From contig CM043952.1 of the NCBI GenBank assembly GCA_014529385.2, positions 157,515,057 to 157,579,056 on the forward strand: 64,000 nucleotides of DNA, in the 5' to 3' direction. This stretch comes from Adiantum capillus-veneris. Lineage: Eukaryota > Streptophyta > Polypodiopsida > Polypodiales > Pteridaceae. The translations under genes and the position numbers were made by a program. The notes under the pieces were generated by a model. That model was not told the DNA's origin. It searched no databases and saw only the letters and a program-made list of their open reading frames with translations. Numbering within the stretch: the stretch's first letter is position 1; every line of letters begins with the position of its first letter. This document shows positions 12,973-25,932 of this stretch, piece by piece.

Positions 12973-15900
12973 GGTTTTTTGGTGACACAACTAGCTGATA
13001 GTTAGGTAGTGCTCAGGACTTTGTGATTGGTGCCACGTGGAGGGCTTTGAGAGCTTTGTGCTACTTGATTCAAAACTATTTTTCTGTATTGGGGTGATGA
13101 ACTACATGGTTCTTGTTCTTTTCTTTAATTATTGAATAGGCCACAAATCTAGCTCGAAGATTTTGTACCATCGGCACAAACATTCAGGATATGAAAGTGA
13201 AGAACCTTGTGTAGAAAGCCTCCTCAAATGTTTGCATATAGCACTTCATCTGAGGGTTGCTGGATATATCATAGCACAAACCTTTATTACCCTCGAGGAA
13301 GGACATCCATGCAGTGTCACTTTTCTCTGCCTCCTAGAAGGTCTCCAAGTATGTCAGCAACATTCTTGCTATTTTGATGAGCATGATACAAGCCAGATCT
13401 CAAATCCTATTACACATATGCATTGCCTCCATAAGGTTGTGGACAATGTATGCTTCAATGGGCTTCTTATCCTTTGGCAGGGCCAATCTTGGGTAACTCA
13501 ACTAGGTTAGATGTTTCTTCTGGATGACCTTATGGTTTTCCCAAGTATACACACGTGGTACTGGGCAATGAGTGGTATCCTTTCTGATATCTTTTGGAAC
13601 ATTTTTGTAAAGGATGAGGTACCTTGGGCACTTTGTTAACCAGATCTGTTGCCAATTGGGATGTGTTAGAGATGGATCAACCTCTTGGTGTTTCACTAGT
13701 CTTTCCTTGATTGAGAGAAGCTCAAACTTGATTAGGTTATAGGTAAGATATTGGTAATTCTATCCGTCATTGATCATTTTAGGAGTGATTATTGTAACAT
13801 TGAGGGAATAAATAAATTGCTCTTCCCATTGCATGGCTTCTTTCTATATCTAATCAGACTCTTCATGTGCCATTGTCTTGAGCTCTATATACTTCTTACA
13901 CTAGGCATTGATTAGGTTCACACATCAATTGGTGTGATCTCTGGCATCTATGTGGACTCACTACTTGGATTCTTCAAGCATTTCACAAACTGTAGAGCTT
14001 TGTAATCCCCCCATGGGTTTCTCTAAAGCTTCATCCTCTTTGTCATCTTGCTTTCCTTTGTTTTCCAATGAAGCTTTGAGAGAAATTTTCAAGCTCTCTA
14101 TATCGTTCTATCCTCTATATTTGTTCAATATTCAGTTTCATCTCAAGGTATTTATTCCTTTCCTCCAATGCCTGATAGGCCAGATTTGATCCTTGTAGTG
14201 TTCAGACTGTTGAATTGGCTTTGATTTTTGCAAGGAGCGGAATCTGATCTTTTACTCTAGATTCTGCTTGAGCTACCTGTAGGTTTTCTATTTTCAATTG
14301 AGCTTTTAGCTAGTGTGCATGTGCATTTGTGTCCAATATATTCTTGTTGGCCTCTTGCAACTTCCTCTCTTGATCTTCTATTGTATATGTGAGATGTTCC
14401 ATAATTGCAGCCATGGTTCGCATTTCCATTGTGTGTTTTTGATCTTTCTCTTACAGGTCTTTGATTTTTTCTTGTGATTGATCATGCATGTTGCTATACT
14501 CATCAAGGAGAGAATCACTAACCTCAACCCTTGTGGACCAATAATGTTCCATGCTCTCTAGAGTGTGGATGCTTTGTTATCGAGAGTGTACTTTGGTTTT
14601 TAGGAGGTCCACCATTGAGTGGATGTGCTTGACAAAATCATCAATGTCCTCCAGAGGAGCCATTTGGTCGGCAATAAAGGTGTTGGCCTCCTCTTGAACT
14701 TCTCTTTCTTCAACTTTCCTTTCTCTCTTTGCTTCATCTTCAACTGCAATTGTTTCCCTTGGAGTCAATACCCTTTGGTCCTCTTTTTCAACTTCTTGCT
14801 GATTAAGTTCCATACCCATATGCAATTCGTCTTCTAGGGGTCTTCTTGTATGGGGGACAAAGCAGACTGCCTTGTCTATATTTCCATGTTTGTTGTAGGT
14901 GTTGCAACCACTTCAAAGGTTTTTGCTTTTGAAACATACCCTTGCTCCTCTGTAGTATCAGCAATGGTGGCTACCTTGTCCTAATTTGTGTTTTTAAAAT
15001 CTTGAGTGATTGTTTGTTCTCTTCTTTGTTCCTCAAGGAAATATAAATACGCGACCCCCGCCAAAGGGTTATCTGCATGTTTGAGCATTGGGTTTTTAGT
15101 GTGCAGCTTTCTAGGGTCAGGTGAATATTCTTCAAAGTCACCTTGCAACCCCCTTTCAAGATCAAAGGCCTTTCATTCTCTTTGTAGTGGATTTGCCCTT
15201 TGGTATGTCTCTTTAATGCATATTGTGTTGTTCCTCTACTTTCTCCTTGCCTTTAGCCGCTCTTTTCTTCTCCTCTTTTGATTTTGATGGGGTAGATTCT
15301 TCCTCTTTGTCCTCTTGGTTGTCCTCATCTGACTCCTCATTTTTTTCCTCTTTAGAGCCTTTCACTAGTTTCCTCTTTGATCGGATGTCTAGAGACTTTG
15401 TCACTTCAAATTATTCCTCCTTGTCATCTTCATTGCAATAACCAACAATCAACCATGCATTTTGGCCAAGTATGAGTGGTATATTGTCAGTCATGCCTAC
15501 CCTATGATTTTCTATTTGTGTAAGCTCTTTTGATATAGATTATACCCTTACTTTTCTTGGGGCTCTTTAGGGTGTTGAGCACATACTAGGAGTGGTCAAC
15601 AGCCATTGTCTGATTAGACTTCATGGCAATTGTAAATGCTAAAGACATTGCATGGCTGGGTGTAGTGTACCTTGGAGGCCTCTTGGATGCAAAGTGGAAG
15701 TGTTGGAGGTATAACTTGGTACAATATTCAACGTGCTTATGAATCATATTCCCAAAGGTAGCACCTGGCTGAATTCCTGGTGAAGATGTCGGTCCGCTTC
15801 TTCTCTTTTGATCTCATTGATTCCCCCGTGGTTAGTAACTTTAAAGATTTAGCTACAATTTCCTTGGTGAAGTTGACTCCTATGGCCTTCCCTAATGGGT

Positions 15901-16250
15901 TGATGATTTGGGCAATGTCATCCTCCTAAATGGAGCTTAAAAGATCATAGGATCTCTATAAATCCACCCCGCATGGCTCCATCTCACAGTAGGCTAGGAA
16001 CCCTTATTTCTTTGGGCAAGAGCTGTAGTTTCACTGCCTTGTTATTGGCACTCTTGAATCTTCCCTAGAAGATGGCACCATGGTGCTCTTCCAGCTTGGT
16101 CTCTGAGATGTACACTTTCTTGGCCACTTTGATAGTCCTATCTTCTAGCTGATAGGCTGGGACCTATTGGACTCTTTGCTTTAGTGTCCATTAGGAAAAA
16201 TATGAACCCCAAAGGGGCCTTGTAAGAGCAACCAATCAGGTTTTAGTCAA
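12973..16250 (-). pseudogene. Decayed retroelement-associated coding region, coiled-coil rich
   Basis: Minus-strand frames between a probable LTR and the next retroelement unit. Reading downward from 16,200 there is a decayed N-terminal part with stops. It includes a stretch around 15,640-15,740 rich in aromatic and basic residues (FHFASKRPPRY). Next comes a Lys/Glu/Asp-rich part (15,404-15,213, with SDEDNQEDKEEES), then a coiled-coil-like segment (14,825-14,577, with repeated EERE/EDIDDFVKHI heptads). I do not recognise the family. The layout resembles the extra proteins some plant gypsy elements carry after pol, but that is inference only. It ends at the polypurine tract near 12,960. Confidence 0.4.
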
Positions 16251-18794
16251 CAATAGGATATAAAAGGGGAGACATGGATAGCCCATATCTACATACCTCA
16301 AAACTATATCATGTAACATATCTATGGAAAGAGCTTGGCAATGTAATCCAAATGCACTATTGTTCGTCAAATTTAAAATTAGAATGCTCAAGTTATCATC
16401 ATGATTATTATTTTTTTTGCAAAAGCAGGTGGGACCGTGGCCACCACAAACCTCTTCTCATTAGTGTAGGAGTATATTCCAAAAGCATCTTTGACCCTAA
16501 AAGGCCCTTTTGGGTTTCATAATTTCCCTAATGCTTCTTCTTCTAGGCAAGCCCTTGCGATGTTTGCATTGAACCTGAAGGTTGGAAACATAGTTCTAGT
16601 GGTTAGGTACACTTCAAAGCAAAAATATATATGCAACTTCTCATGTGAGGTTTGAAAGTGCCAATTCCTATTCTGGTGCTTGAAGACTATTCCTTAAGCT
16701 AAGTAAACATGGTGCAACATAAAACTTCTGACTTGAGAAAAAAAATTACAGCTAAGATAATAATCATGCTCATTATCTAGGGCTCGTTGTAGGGATGCTT
16801 TTTGTACTTTGATTGTATGCATGTGTCAAAGGCATTATGAATAGACATTGATTGGATTTTTAAAGTATTCGGATCACTAAAATGAGAGATGGGGTGATTT
16901 TTGAAAACAAATGGCTTTGAAACTAGCTAAGTGTAAAAGGGACTTCCTGGGATGTTCAAGTTTGTTCAAACTTGGTGGGTGGGCTTTTAATGACATGGAA
17001 AAAACATGTGGATCGAGTTTTTGTGAAGTTGGGCCATTTTTGGGCAGAGAGATATAATCGCGCTTATTATCTCCCTCCCTATCTTTACAATTTTTTGGCA
17101 TTTTGACCCTATACACTGGTTGACCATGATAGAGCCCAAAATGTGATTTTGGTAAATTTTGGATTTTCCAAGTTTCCTTGGGGCCCAATTTTGAAAGTGA
17201 GAAGCCTTTGTGCATTTTTTGGCTAAGTGTAAAGGTGAAAATGATCTCTCCTGGTTTTAGTGCATGCATGGGCTCTTAATGACATGTGCAAGCAAGGTGT
17301 AGTGGCAAAATTTGGTCCTTCTAGGCTCTTAATTATTAATTATGATTATTATCTATTCTTGCAAATTTTCATCTAATTTGAGTTTTTTGGTCACACACAT
17401 GCTAACTAAGCCTAATGCACAGATTTCAGCCATTTTGAGCTAGGATTGGTTGTCCTGGAGTTGTCTTCTCTATTTTGTTCTTTAATATTTGTGGTATTCC
17501 CCCAACTCCGATTGTGATGACTTTTTGCCACCTTGAAGAATTTGGGCTTGTCCCACATGTTGAGAAGATTATCCATATTAATTTTGGTTCAATTTGGACT
17601 CGATTTGACATCTTTGGGTAGAAAATGACACTTTGCACATCTCTGAATCATTCTCTTATGCCATATGCCCAAATGAGGTTTTCTTTTGATCCCACCTAGG
17701 TACATTGCTTATGGCACCTATGGGAAAGCCTTTTGTAAAGTCAAAACTCAAGTCCAACACTGGGCCAAATTTGGCCTTATTATCTATAGAGCCCCCTAAT
17801 CCCCTATGAAATGGTCATCCAGTTTGTGGTATGTTCTATATACCTATGCTATAGCTCCCTTAAAGTTTGGTTGGATTTGGTGTACCACGCTGGCCGTTAT
17901 AATCATTTTTGTCCTCGTTCTTGCCCATGAAGATTCTACTAACTTAGGGTTTTTCTAGACTACCTTGGACTCGCAAGTATAATCAAACATGTTCATTAGT
18001 AGCTTATGAACTTACCCCTCATGTTTTGTGTGAGATTGTACATTGTGGAAGTCGTGAGAGACCGCAAAAGGCATGCACAGGAAAGCCTCCGAGAGCTCAC
18101 TCCAAAAGGGGGCAAGTACAAATGAGACTATTTTTGGTCTACTAGGACGGTACATACCTAGGCTTCCCGACTCACTAAAATCCCTTGATTAGTCCTACTA
18201 CCTTATGAGGTATACTTTCTTTTCCAAAATTGCTTCATTTGGTCTCCTTTGCCCTGTTTTTGAAGATTCCACCAAACCAGGCTTCGTGGGCTTAACTTAG
18301 GTCTCTTGTTACCGTTGTGAGAATTGAACAAGATTTGACATGGTTGTCCATATCTTCTTTTTTATCATCAAGGTATCTTTTATTCTTTTACCTAAGCTTT
18401 CTCATTATTTATTTTTTATTTTTGACCTTTTTAGCAAGAAAATTATAAGAAAATTACAAAACCAATTTAAAACTTATAAAACCAATCCAAAAATAAGCAA
18501 AACATGCAATAACACTATACTTGGCCATATTTTGGTGAAGTTCTATATTTTGATCACTTCTTTGCTCAACAAACACGCAAAAAGAGTGAAAATTATAACA
18601 TTTTTTAGCTTTTTTAATGATACTTACAATATTTACTCGCATCTATGGGATATCATATCACATTATCCCCTTTTGCTTTACTTATAAGGATGTTTCTCAT
18701 GGAGTTTGCAAAAACAGTTGCACATTAACATATAAAAATTTCAAACATTGCCCTTTTCTAACCAAAATTATCTATCCAGGTCCGCATTCGGAAT
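16251..18794. other. No gene recognised; retroelement-derived non-coding sequence
   Basis: AT-rich, with scattered ATTATTATCT-like words and no domain. It lies between the minus-strand coding relic and the next minus-strand polypurine tract, so it could hold an LTR and leader of that unit. I could not align it to a second copy. Confidence 0.35.
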
Positions 18795-18812
18795 GCCTCC
18801 CCCCTCCTAATT
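18795..18812 (-). other. Polypurine tract (minus strand), second copy
   Basis: Minus-strand reading is CAATTAGGAGGGGGGAGGC, followed by ATTCCGAATGCGG. It shares its 13-nt core with the tract at 12,954. The following bases do not start with TG and do not match the LTR at 12,953, so the LTR boundary here is unresolved. Confidence 0.45.
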
Positions 18813-19763
18813 GAAGTCCTCCAGGACAATAGTGTGTATCCCGAGTAGTGCAGTGCATGGGTTGATAAGCCATGTCTATGCATAGCCCTGATTGGCTTTT
18901 GCATGCTTGTAAGGTCAATGCATTCTAAAACACTATGTTGTGCAAGAGAAGGGTCTTGAACAGATTTCTCAAGGGTTTTTTATGTCAAAGCTTCCCATTG
19001 ATTAACTCTCTTGAAGAGTAGATCTTGGAGAAATTGTGTGCGTTCTTTGATAGTTCATGGTAAACAACTATCTATTTTTGTCAAATCATTTTGTAGAGGA
19101 ATTGGTTGTTGCTTTTGTGCTTGCCGAATCTTTGGCACCCATTTGTAGATCGATTTGGTTGGCTTCTTTATGTCTATCTTGGTCACTTGTTCTTTGGTGG
19201 TTGGGTTTTTTGGCGTCTTTTGGGGTTGTGGAGCTATTTGTGATCATTTTCAATATCTTGTCGTTGATTGTTTCTTGGGCACCCAAATCTATTTAGAAAT
19301 TTCTTGCATTTCAACTTTTGGTACCCTATATTACCTGGTTCCTTGCATGCTTGAGTTATGAGGATCAATTTTATGTTGAGCAGTTGATATATGTGTTGTG
19401 CTTGAACTTTGTTTTGCTGACGTGGAAGCTCGTAGTTGCGCTTTTCACTCTTCCTTGCTATATGAAAATGGTACCTTTAACTATCCACCTTTGAGTATTG
19501 ATTCCAATACTCTTGCATCCCAATCTTGAAAATCTTTGTATGTCTGCATTTAGGGAACTTCTAGTACCATATTTTCATTCATATGCTCATCCAGAATGCA
19601 AATAAGCATGTGTGGATAAAGAAATACTTGCACAAAGATATTCAAGTTGATCATGCCCAATGGTGGACTGAACTCTTTATGGTGTGCTTTCGCTTTAGCT
19701 TTACAGCACTCTAAGGGTTGGGTAGTTTCCTTCTTGTAGGTTGAATAGCTTAGTGCATTTATC
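18813..19763 (-). other. Downstream part of an older minus-strand retroelement
   Basis: This is the left flank of the nested gypsy insertion. By orientation it continues the older element whose integrase lies at 29,592-30,366. Short minus-strand frames here (for example 19,286-19,086, rich in Lys/Ser/Thr) show no recognised domain. Confidence 0.4.
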
Positions 19764-19767
19764 CTAG
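19764..19767. repeat. Target-site duplication CTAG (left)
   Basis: CTAG directly precedes the element's first base and recurs at 29,588-29,591 directly after its last base. A fifth base does not match (cctag versus ctagc), so the duplication is 4 bp. Confidence 0.75.
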
Positions 19768-21840
19768 TGAGGGCGAGCTTTTTGAAATGGGGCCTTAAAC
19801 CCAAACCAATGGGCCTACCCTCACAAAATGTTCGTAAAGAGGTACGCACACTACTTGGGGCACCACCTTCTTTTGGGAGTGGAGAAGGAAACCAATCAAA
19901 ATAACACTTGCACTCACCCACTCAAGCAACACACTTTGAAAACCCCCTTACTCTATATACACTTTGGACACTTGAACACCATCAACGATTATGCAACCCA
20001 ATGCCGTGCATCAAATGAAATATGCAATTTGTGGAATAGCATTCACCTTCTCCCCATAAGAATACCCATAATACATCCAAACTCCTCCTCTCTCAAGCAC
20101 TCATCAAAAAATCATGTGCACAAGACTTGCCTCTCAAACACACAAGAGAATCACTTACATCAAACTAACACACTTTGCATAGAGAGCTCATCTCCATCTA
20201 TTGAATGCCGTGACACAAATAAAATCACCATGAGAGGTAGCCACATGCATATGTAATGAAACAAAAGAGAGTTGGAGTGAGAAATTTCTTTAGACCAATT
20301 GAATAAGTGTGGAGAAACAAACCAATGGTAAATTGAGAATAGAACACTTACTTGATTTCTCGCACACCTTTTAAGGGGAGGACAGATGTTGGCTAACCAT
20401 CACGAGTTGCGACACTTGAATGTTTTGAAGATGATTTAATGATCATTAACATAACCATGAGAGAGATCATGATGTATTTACAAGTTATTGAGGTGCTACA
20501 AATGATTTATTGGGTTGATGGACTAAGAGATTGTAGAATAGAAAGAGTGGAGGATAGAGTTGCACTTCCTCCAAAAAGGAGAGTTAGGAGGGAGGATGTG
20601 AAAGAGGGAGTTGGGGTTTTCTCTACTATTGATCAAGAAACAACATGAAGTTGAAAATATAGGTGTGTGTCCTTGAGTCTCTCCAAGGGGGGCTATTTAT
20701 AGTTGTGTAGGAGTGGGATTATGCTACACTTAATTAGGGTGAGTGATTAGTCCTAATTAAGTGTCCTTTGACCACTCATTGAATATTGGACATAAAAGGG
20801 ATTATTTATTCACCAAAAATATCATTTTAGACCGTGAAGGCTCCATAGGGGTGCATAATGTAGGTGGGCCCCACCATGAGGCCCTACAGGTGGCTCCTGC
20901 GGGGTATCTCAACTTGTCTGTCTTGGCATTTAGAAAGCATCTTTAGGTTGGTCCCATCACATGCAAGTGACCTTGAACACTCATTGCTCTTCTAGAAGAT
21001 GAGTAGGGGAAAAATAAGATCTCACCCTCTTGATTTACTTGATTTACAGTTCCCTTTTGCTGTGAATCTGATAGATTTACACTATTTTGACCATAACTTT
21101 TTACATGTAGCTCGGAATGACATGCTTCAAAAGGAAAATTTGACCTTCTCAACATGTTTGATATGAATTTGGACTATTCTTCACGCCCATGCACCAAGGA
21201 ATTCGGTTTGGAAGGTCCACACTAGGCTAGGGAACCTTTTGCTTCCAGGTCTTCTTGTATGGGCCCTTTGCTTGTATGCATCCAAGGGGAATCATGCTTT
21301 TTCAAAAGGGTATGATGCTTAAACAAATAGAGGAGGGCCCAATATTATTTTCTTGTTAAAATAATATACAATTTGAGTCTTTTTGAAAGGAGAAAAACTA
21401 TATGTATATTCTTAAGAGATATTGGGCCACCTATGTAGGGGGCATAGAAGACTTGTAGAGATGGACCATAATCTTTGGTAAAGATAAGTGGAGAGTTGAT
21501 TTTCCATGGTAATTTATCTATATGGGATGGAAGATGGATATATTATTTTTCTACTGCTAATTCACAAGAGGTAAGAAAGTTTGGGGGTAGATAGTTGGTT
21601 ATTGTATGCTTACTTTTATTTACAAAGCAAAAAAGAAAAGGGTGGTAATATAAATATATGACTAAGGTGACATTTTTGGGAAGAGTACAATGTATGTGTC
21701 GCCACAAAGGTTAAACAAAGAGAGGGAATTTACTCTAGATAACTTAATAGCATAGAAAAAATATATACACATATGAGGAAGAGGACGTTGAGTAGGCTGA
21801 AAAATGTTGCAAAAAGATGGTTACCATTTTATGCCACTCA
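19768..21840 (-). repeat. 3' LTR of the dual-RNase H gypsy element
   Basis: Plus-strand start TGAGGGCGAGC, end GCCACTCA; it pairs with 27,512-29,587 along its whole length. As the minus-strand element is read, the LTR begins TGAGTGGC at 21,840. The long plus-strand frames in both LTR copies (for example 19,828-20,256) are antisense, have no recognisable domain, and are not called as genes. Confidence 0.92.
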
Positions 21841-24800
21841 TATTACCAAAAAAATTTTGTCAAGTCGAGTATCAAGTCGGTTATCATAGCGAAGAACCAG
21901 CATACCTTCCTTCAATCCTTTCCCCTTGAGCTTCTTGTTGATTTTGTCCCTTTGTCTTGTCGCTTTGGTGATGTAGTGATCAATGGACTCTTCTCTATCT
22001 AGCTCAAGTCGTTGGAGATCTAAGATCCTTTCATGTAGAACCTCTTTTTCTTTTTTTGCCACTCTTGCAAGAACGCGCAAGCTTGAGAGCTCTACCTCAA
22101 TGGGGAGAAGTGCCTCCTGTCCATAAACTAGATGAAAAGGGGTGAATTGGGTAGATACCTTGAAAGATGTCGTATACGCCCAAAGAGCAGCTTTCAAATG
22201 GCGATCCCAATCATTAGGCCGGTCCACAACCTACTTAGAAATGATCTTACATATCATTCCATTCACTTTTTCCACCAATCCATTGCATTGAGGATAGTAG
22301 GGTGTGGAATGCAGGTGTTTCACTTTTAACCTCCTCAAGAGATCATTCAGAAGGTCAGCCCTAAAACCCGGGCCTCGATCTGATAAGATTTCTAGGGGTG
22401 TTCCAAACCTACTACAAATATGGTCAAAAATAAACTTTGATACCTCTTCAGCTGTGATTCGGGTTGTGCTTGTTGCTTCCTCCCATCGTGTCATGTAGTC
22501 AACACCCATGATGATGAAAACCTTCCCTGTAGAAGTACGAGGTAGGGGACCTATTGCATCCACACCCCACTTTTCAAAAGGGCCATAAGATATTATTGGG
22601 ACTCGAGGCTGATATGTTAGTCGTCTATCCCCAGCAATTTGGCATGGCTTACATGCCTTACACCAATATTGGACATCACGATGTAAGCTCGGCCAAATAA
22701 ACCCTGCTTGTAAAATCTTCCTACTTGTAATATCTTGAGAAAAGTGACCACCACAGACATCATCATGACATGAAAGAAGAATTTTCTCTATCTCTTGCAC
22801 ACCTGGTACTCTCCTCAAGACCAAATCTTTCCCTTTGTGATATAAATCATCCCCGATCAACTGGTAAGGTGTGGCCTTCTTAACTAGTCTATGTCTTTGC
22901 ACCTTGTCTAAGTGTTTGGGACACTCACCTGCTTGTAGAAATAAGATAATGTCTTTTAGCTCCTCTTGACCTTGATATTTGGGTTCATATAGTTTCACAC
23001 CTCCTACCGCCATTTGAAGCTTTTCATTTGCGAGTAAGTCTGCTTCCTTGTTATGAGTTCTCACAATGTGTTGTACCCGTGTTGCTTTAAAACCCTTCAT
23101 CAAAGCTCTTACACTACTAAGCCACTCAAATAATGTACGATTCTTGCACCTCCAAGTCCCTTGGATTTGCCTGACCACTAGCAAAGAATCACCTTTTATA
23201 ATAAGTCTTTGTATGCCTAATTCTTTGCATTCTTCTAACCCAAGGGTTAGAGTAGCATACTCAGCCTCATTGTTAGAGTGAACGTTGGGTAGAGTGATAC
23301 CTTTTCTAACCATTACCTCCTTTTGTGGGTTCAAAATGATGATCCCCCCTGCTGCTTTGTCTTGTTGGCGTTGATAAGCTCCGTCAAAGCATAAAGTATG
23401 GGCATTATCAATCTCCTTCACTTTGAACTTTTTTGAGCCTTCCTCTCTTTGTAGTCGTGATCCTTCCCTTTCTCTCACTTTGTAGGTGAGAATGTTTGCA
23501 AGTCCTGCTCTTGTGCTATCTTCTACAAGGAAAGTGTATTCAAATTCTTGGAGTTCAAGCACCCACTTTGCTATTCTAGATGAGAGGTTCATGTATTGTA
23601 CTACATATGGTAGATTGTGCTCTAAGGTGAGAAAAACAAATGGCACAGGGAGAAGATACGATCGAAACTTCCTTACCGCAAACAAGATTGCAAAGACCAC
23701 TTTCTCCATTTCAGTGTATCCCTTCTCGGCCGGAGTCATCACCTTTCTTGCAAAATAGATCGGCCTCATGTATGATGTTTTAGGATCTTTTTGCATCAAA
23801 ACAACACCAATTTCTTCGAAACCTACACTTGGAGTGACATGGTAGGTCTCCTTTGGATCTGGTGGTATTAGGATTGGGAGAGAGCTAAGAATGCCCTTCA
23901 CTTCCTCGAAACATTTTGCATGTTCCCTCCCCCATTCAAATGTAGATTGGCTTGCCAACCTATGCAAAGGGGCGATGGATTCTGCTAGGAGATGGATGAA
24001 GCGAGACATGTACCTCACTTTGTGGTTGAAGGTCATTAGCTCCTTAGTTGTTGGTGGTGGAGATAATGACAAAAGGGCCTCTACTTTAGAGGGATCCACT
24101 TGAATTCCTTGTGAAGAAACCACATGGCCTAGCAAAACCACCTGAGATTCACCGATATGACACTTCTCTGGGTTGAGTTGTCCCCCAAATTGATGGAGCC
24201 TCTTAAGCCCCTCTTCAACCTTTTGGCAGTGAAGTGATCTACAACTATAAATACAGAAATCATCCATAAAGACTCTTATAGATTTTCCAAAGAATGGCTG
24301 AAATACAAATATTGTGAATCTCATGAAGGTGCTAGGATCATTGGTGAGCCCAAAAGGCATTACTCTGAATGAAAAAAATCCCCAAGGTGTGATGAAGGTG
24401 GTTTTTGGTTGGTCCTCTTCTGCTATTCTAATTTGAAAATATCATGAATACCCATCACACACAGTGTAGCATTCGTGACCTACTACTTCATTCAAAATTT
24501 CATCTTGGAAAGGGAGAGGGAAGTGGTCCCTCTTTGTCGCAGTGTTGAAGGGTTTGTAATCCACGCAGACCCTCCACTTACCATTCTTCTTGGGAGTGAC
24601 TACGATAGGTGATACCCATTCGGAGTTGGATACTGGATAGATGAAGCCAGCCTTCAAGAGTCGATTCACTTCTTGTAGGAGAGCCTTTTGTTGCACAGAT
24701 CCTAGTCGCCTTAACTTTTGAGCCACGGTTTTGGTCCCTGGTTTCAATTCAATTCGATGCTCTATTACATCTACACCTCTTATTTGTGAGTAGTCATTGA

Positions 24801-25932
24801 TAAACAAATTGAGATACCTCCTTAACATATTGATGTAGGACCTCTTCTCCTCACAAGTAAGATCTTTTGCAAGCATCTTCTCAAATCCTTCTTCAAGGTG
24901 GTGGCATCTTTCATCCCCTCGTGTGTGATTGTCTATTGGCTTTTCTTCTACAGAAACATCTTGGGTGTTGGCGTTGAATTAAATTCCCATTACCTCCAAA
25001 GAAGACTCCTCTTCACTGGTTGATGCACTGGTTGATGCTTCCTCATCACTTGAGTAAGGACTCTCCTCCTCGATCTCTTCATCTGCCGTGGTTTCATAGT
25101 TGATATCTAGTTGCTTTCCTTCTCGCCAATCATACACCACCGGTTGACCCTTCTTAAGAATCAAACGACCACTTCCCCATTTTTGATCTGCATTCACAGC
25201 AATAAGCCAAGGCCTCCCTAGGATGATGGGATAGCCCTCCCCCTTAGCTGGCATGACATACATATCCACTCGTGTATCTATGTTACATACAGAAACTTTT
25301 ACATTTTCAATGATCCCCAAACACTTCACACTTGAGTTGTTGGCTAGCCTAGCTTGACAATTAGAGGACTTTGTAATTTCAAGCCCTAACCTGTTCATTG
25401 ATTTTTTCGTGATCACACACATTTGAGCTCCACCATCAACATATACATTAGACACCTTTTTACCCCTTATGTAAGCATCTCCAATGGGTTCCACATCTTT
25501 TTGTAGCTTTGAGGCCACAACCTTAATGGAAAAATTTGCTTTCTTTTTTGGAATTCTTGTACTTACCAACTTTGGCCATTGCCTTCTTACTTTGGCTGAT
25601 AGGTGTAGAAGTTGAGGCCATGAAATGTTTGGCTTTTGGGTTTGTAAATCCTCCAGGATGTTGTAGGGCTCTAGCTCCTTTCCCAATGGGAAGTCGTTGA
25701 TACCAATTTCCCTTCGCCTTGATCTTTTCTTCCTGCTACTTTCAACTTCTTCCATCTTTGACTTCTTCTTCTTGTCCCTTCTGGCTGAATTTGTTCCTTC
25801 ACTTCTCATGTCTTCATCCTTATCATGTGCTCTTGTGCGTTTTTCTGTCGGCATAACATCAAAGTTTAGAGTATGCTCATCTATTACCTCTTCTAGCTTG
25901 ATCATTGTTGACTCCTCTTTCTTCCTCCTCAT
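21838..25932 (-). pseudogene. pol: pol polyprotein: protease, RT, two RNase H domains, integrase
   Basis: One minus-strand frame broken by three stops: TAA at 24,981, TGA at 24,444 and TAG at 22,233. Protease (about 25,450-25,150) has VDGGAQ in place of the usual DSG/DTG and keeps ILGRPWL. Reverse transcriptase has VTPKKNGKWRVCVDY and FMDD; the TGA falls in its GYSGYFQ-like block, where Gly is expected. In the 709-residue part (24,360-22,231), the first RNase H (about 170-290) lacks the usual first Asp and has Glu in the TLEH motif where Asp is usual. The second RNase H (about 320-450) keeps D326, E365, D391 and D441. Integrase keeps the H/C zinc site and D601, D661 and E697. The frame ends at the first three bases of the 3' LTR, so the integrase tail is missing. 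Confidence 0.88.

Noticed and set aside
19828..20256. Plus-strand frame in the gypsy LTR, also at 27,435-28,001
   Set aside because: Antisense to the element, present only as part of the LTR duplication, with no domain and variable ends.
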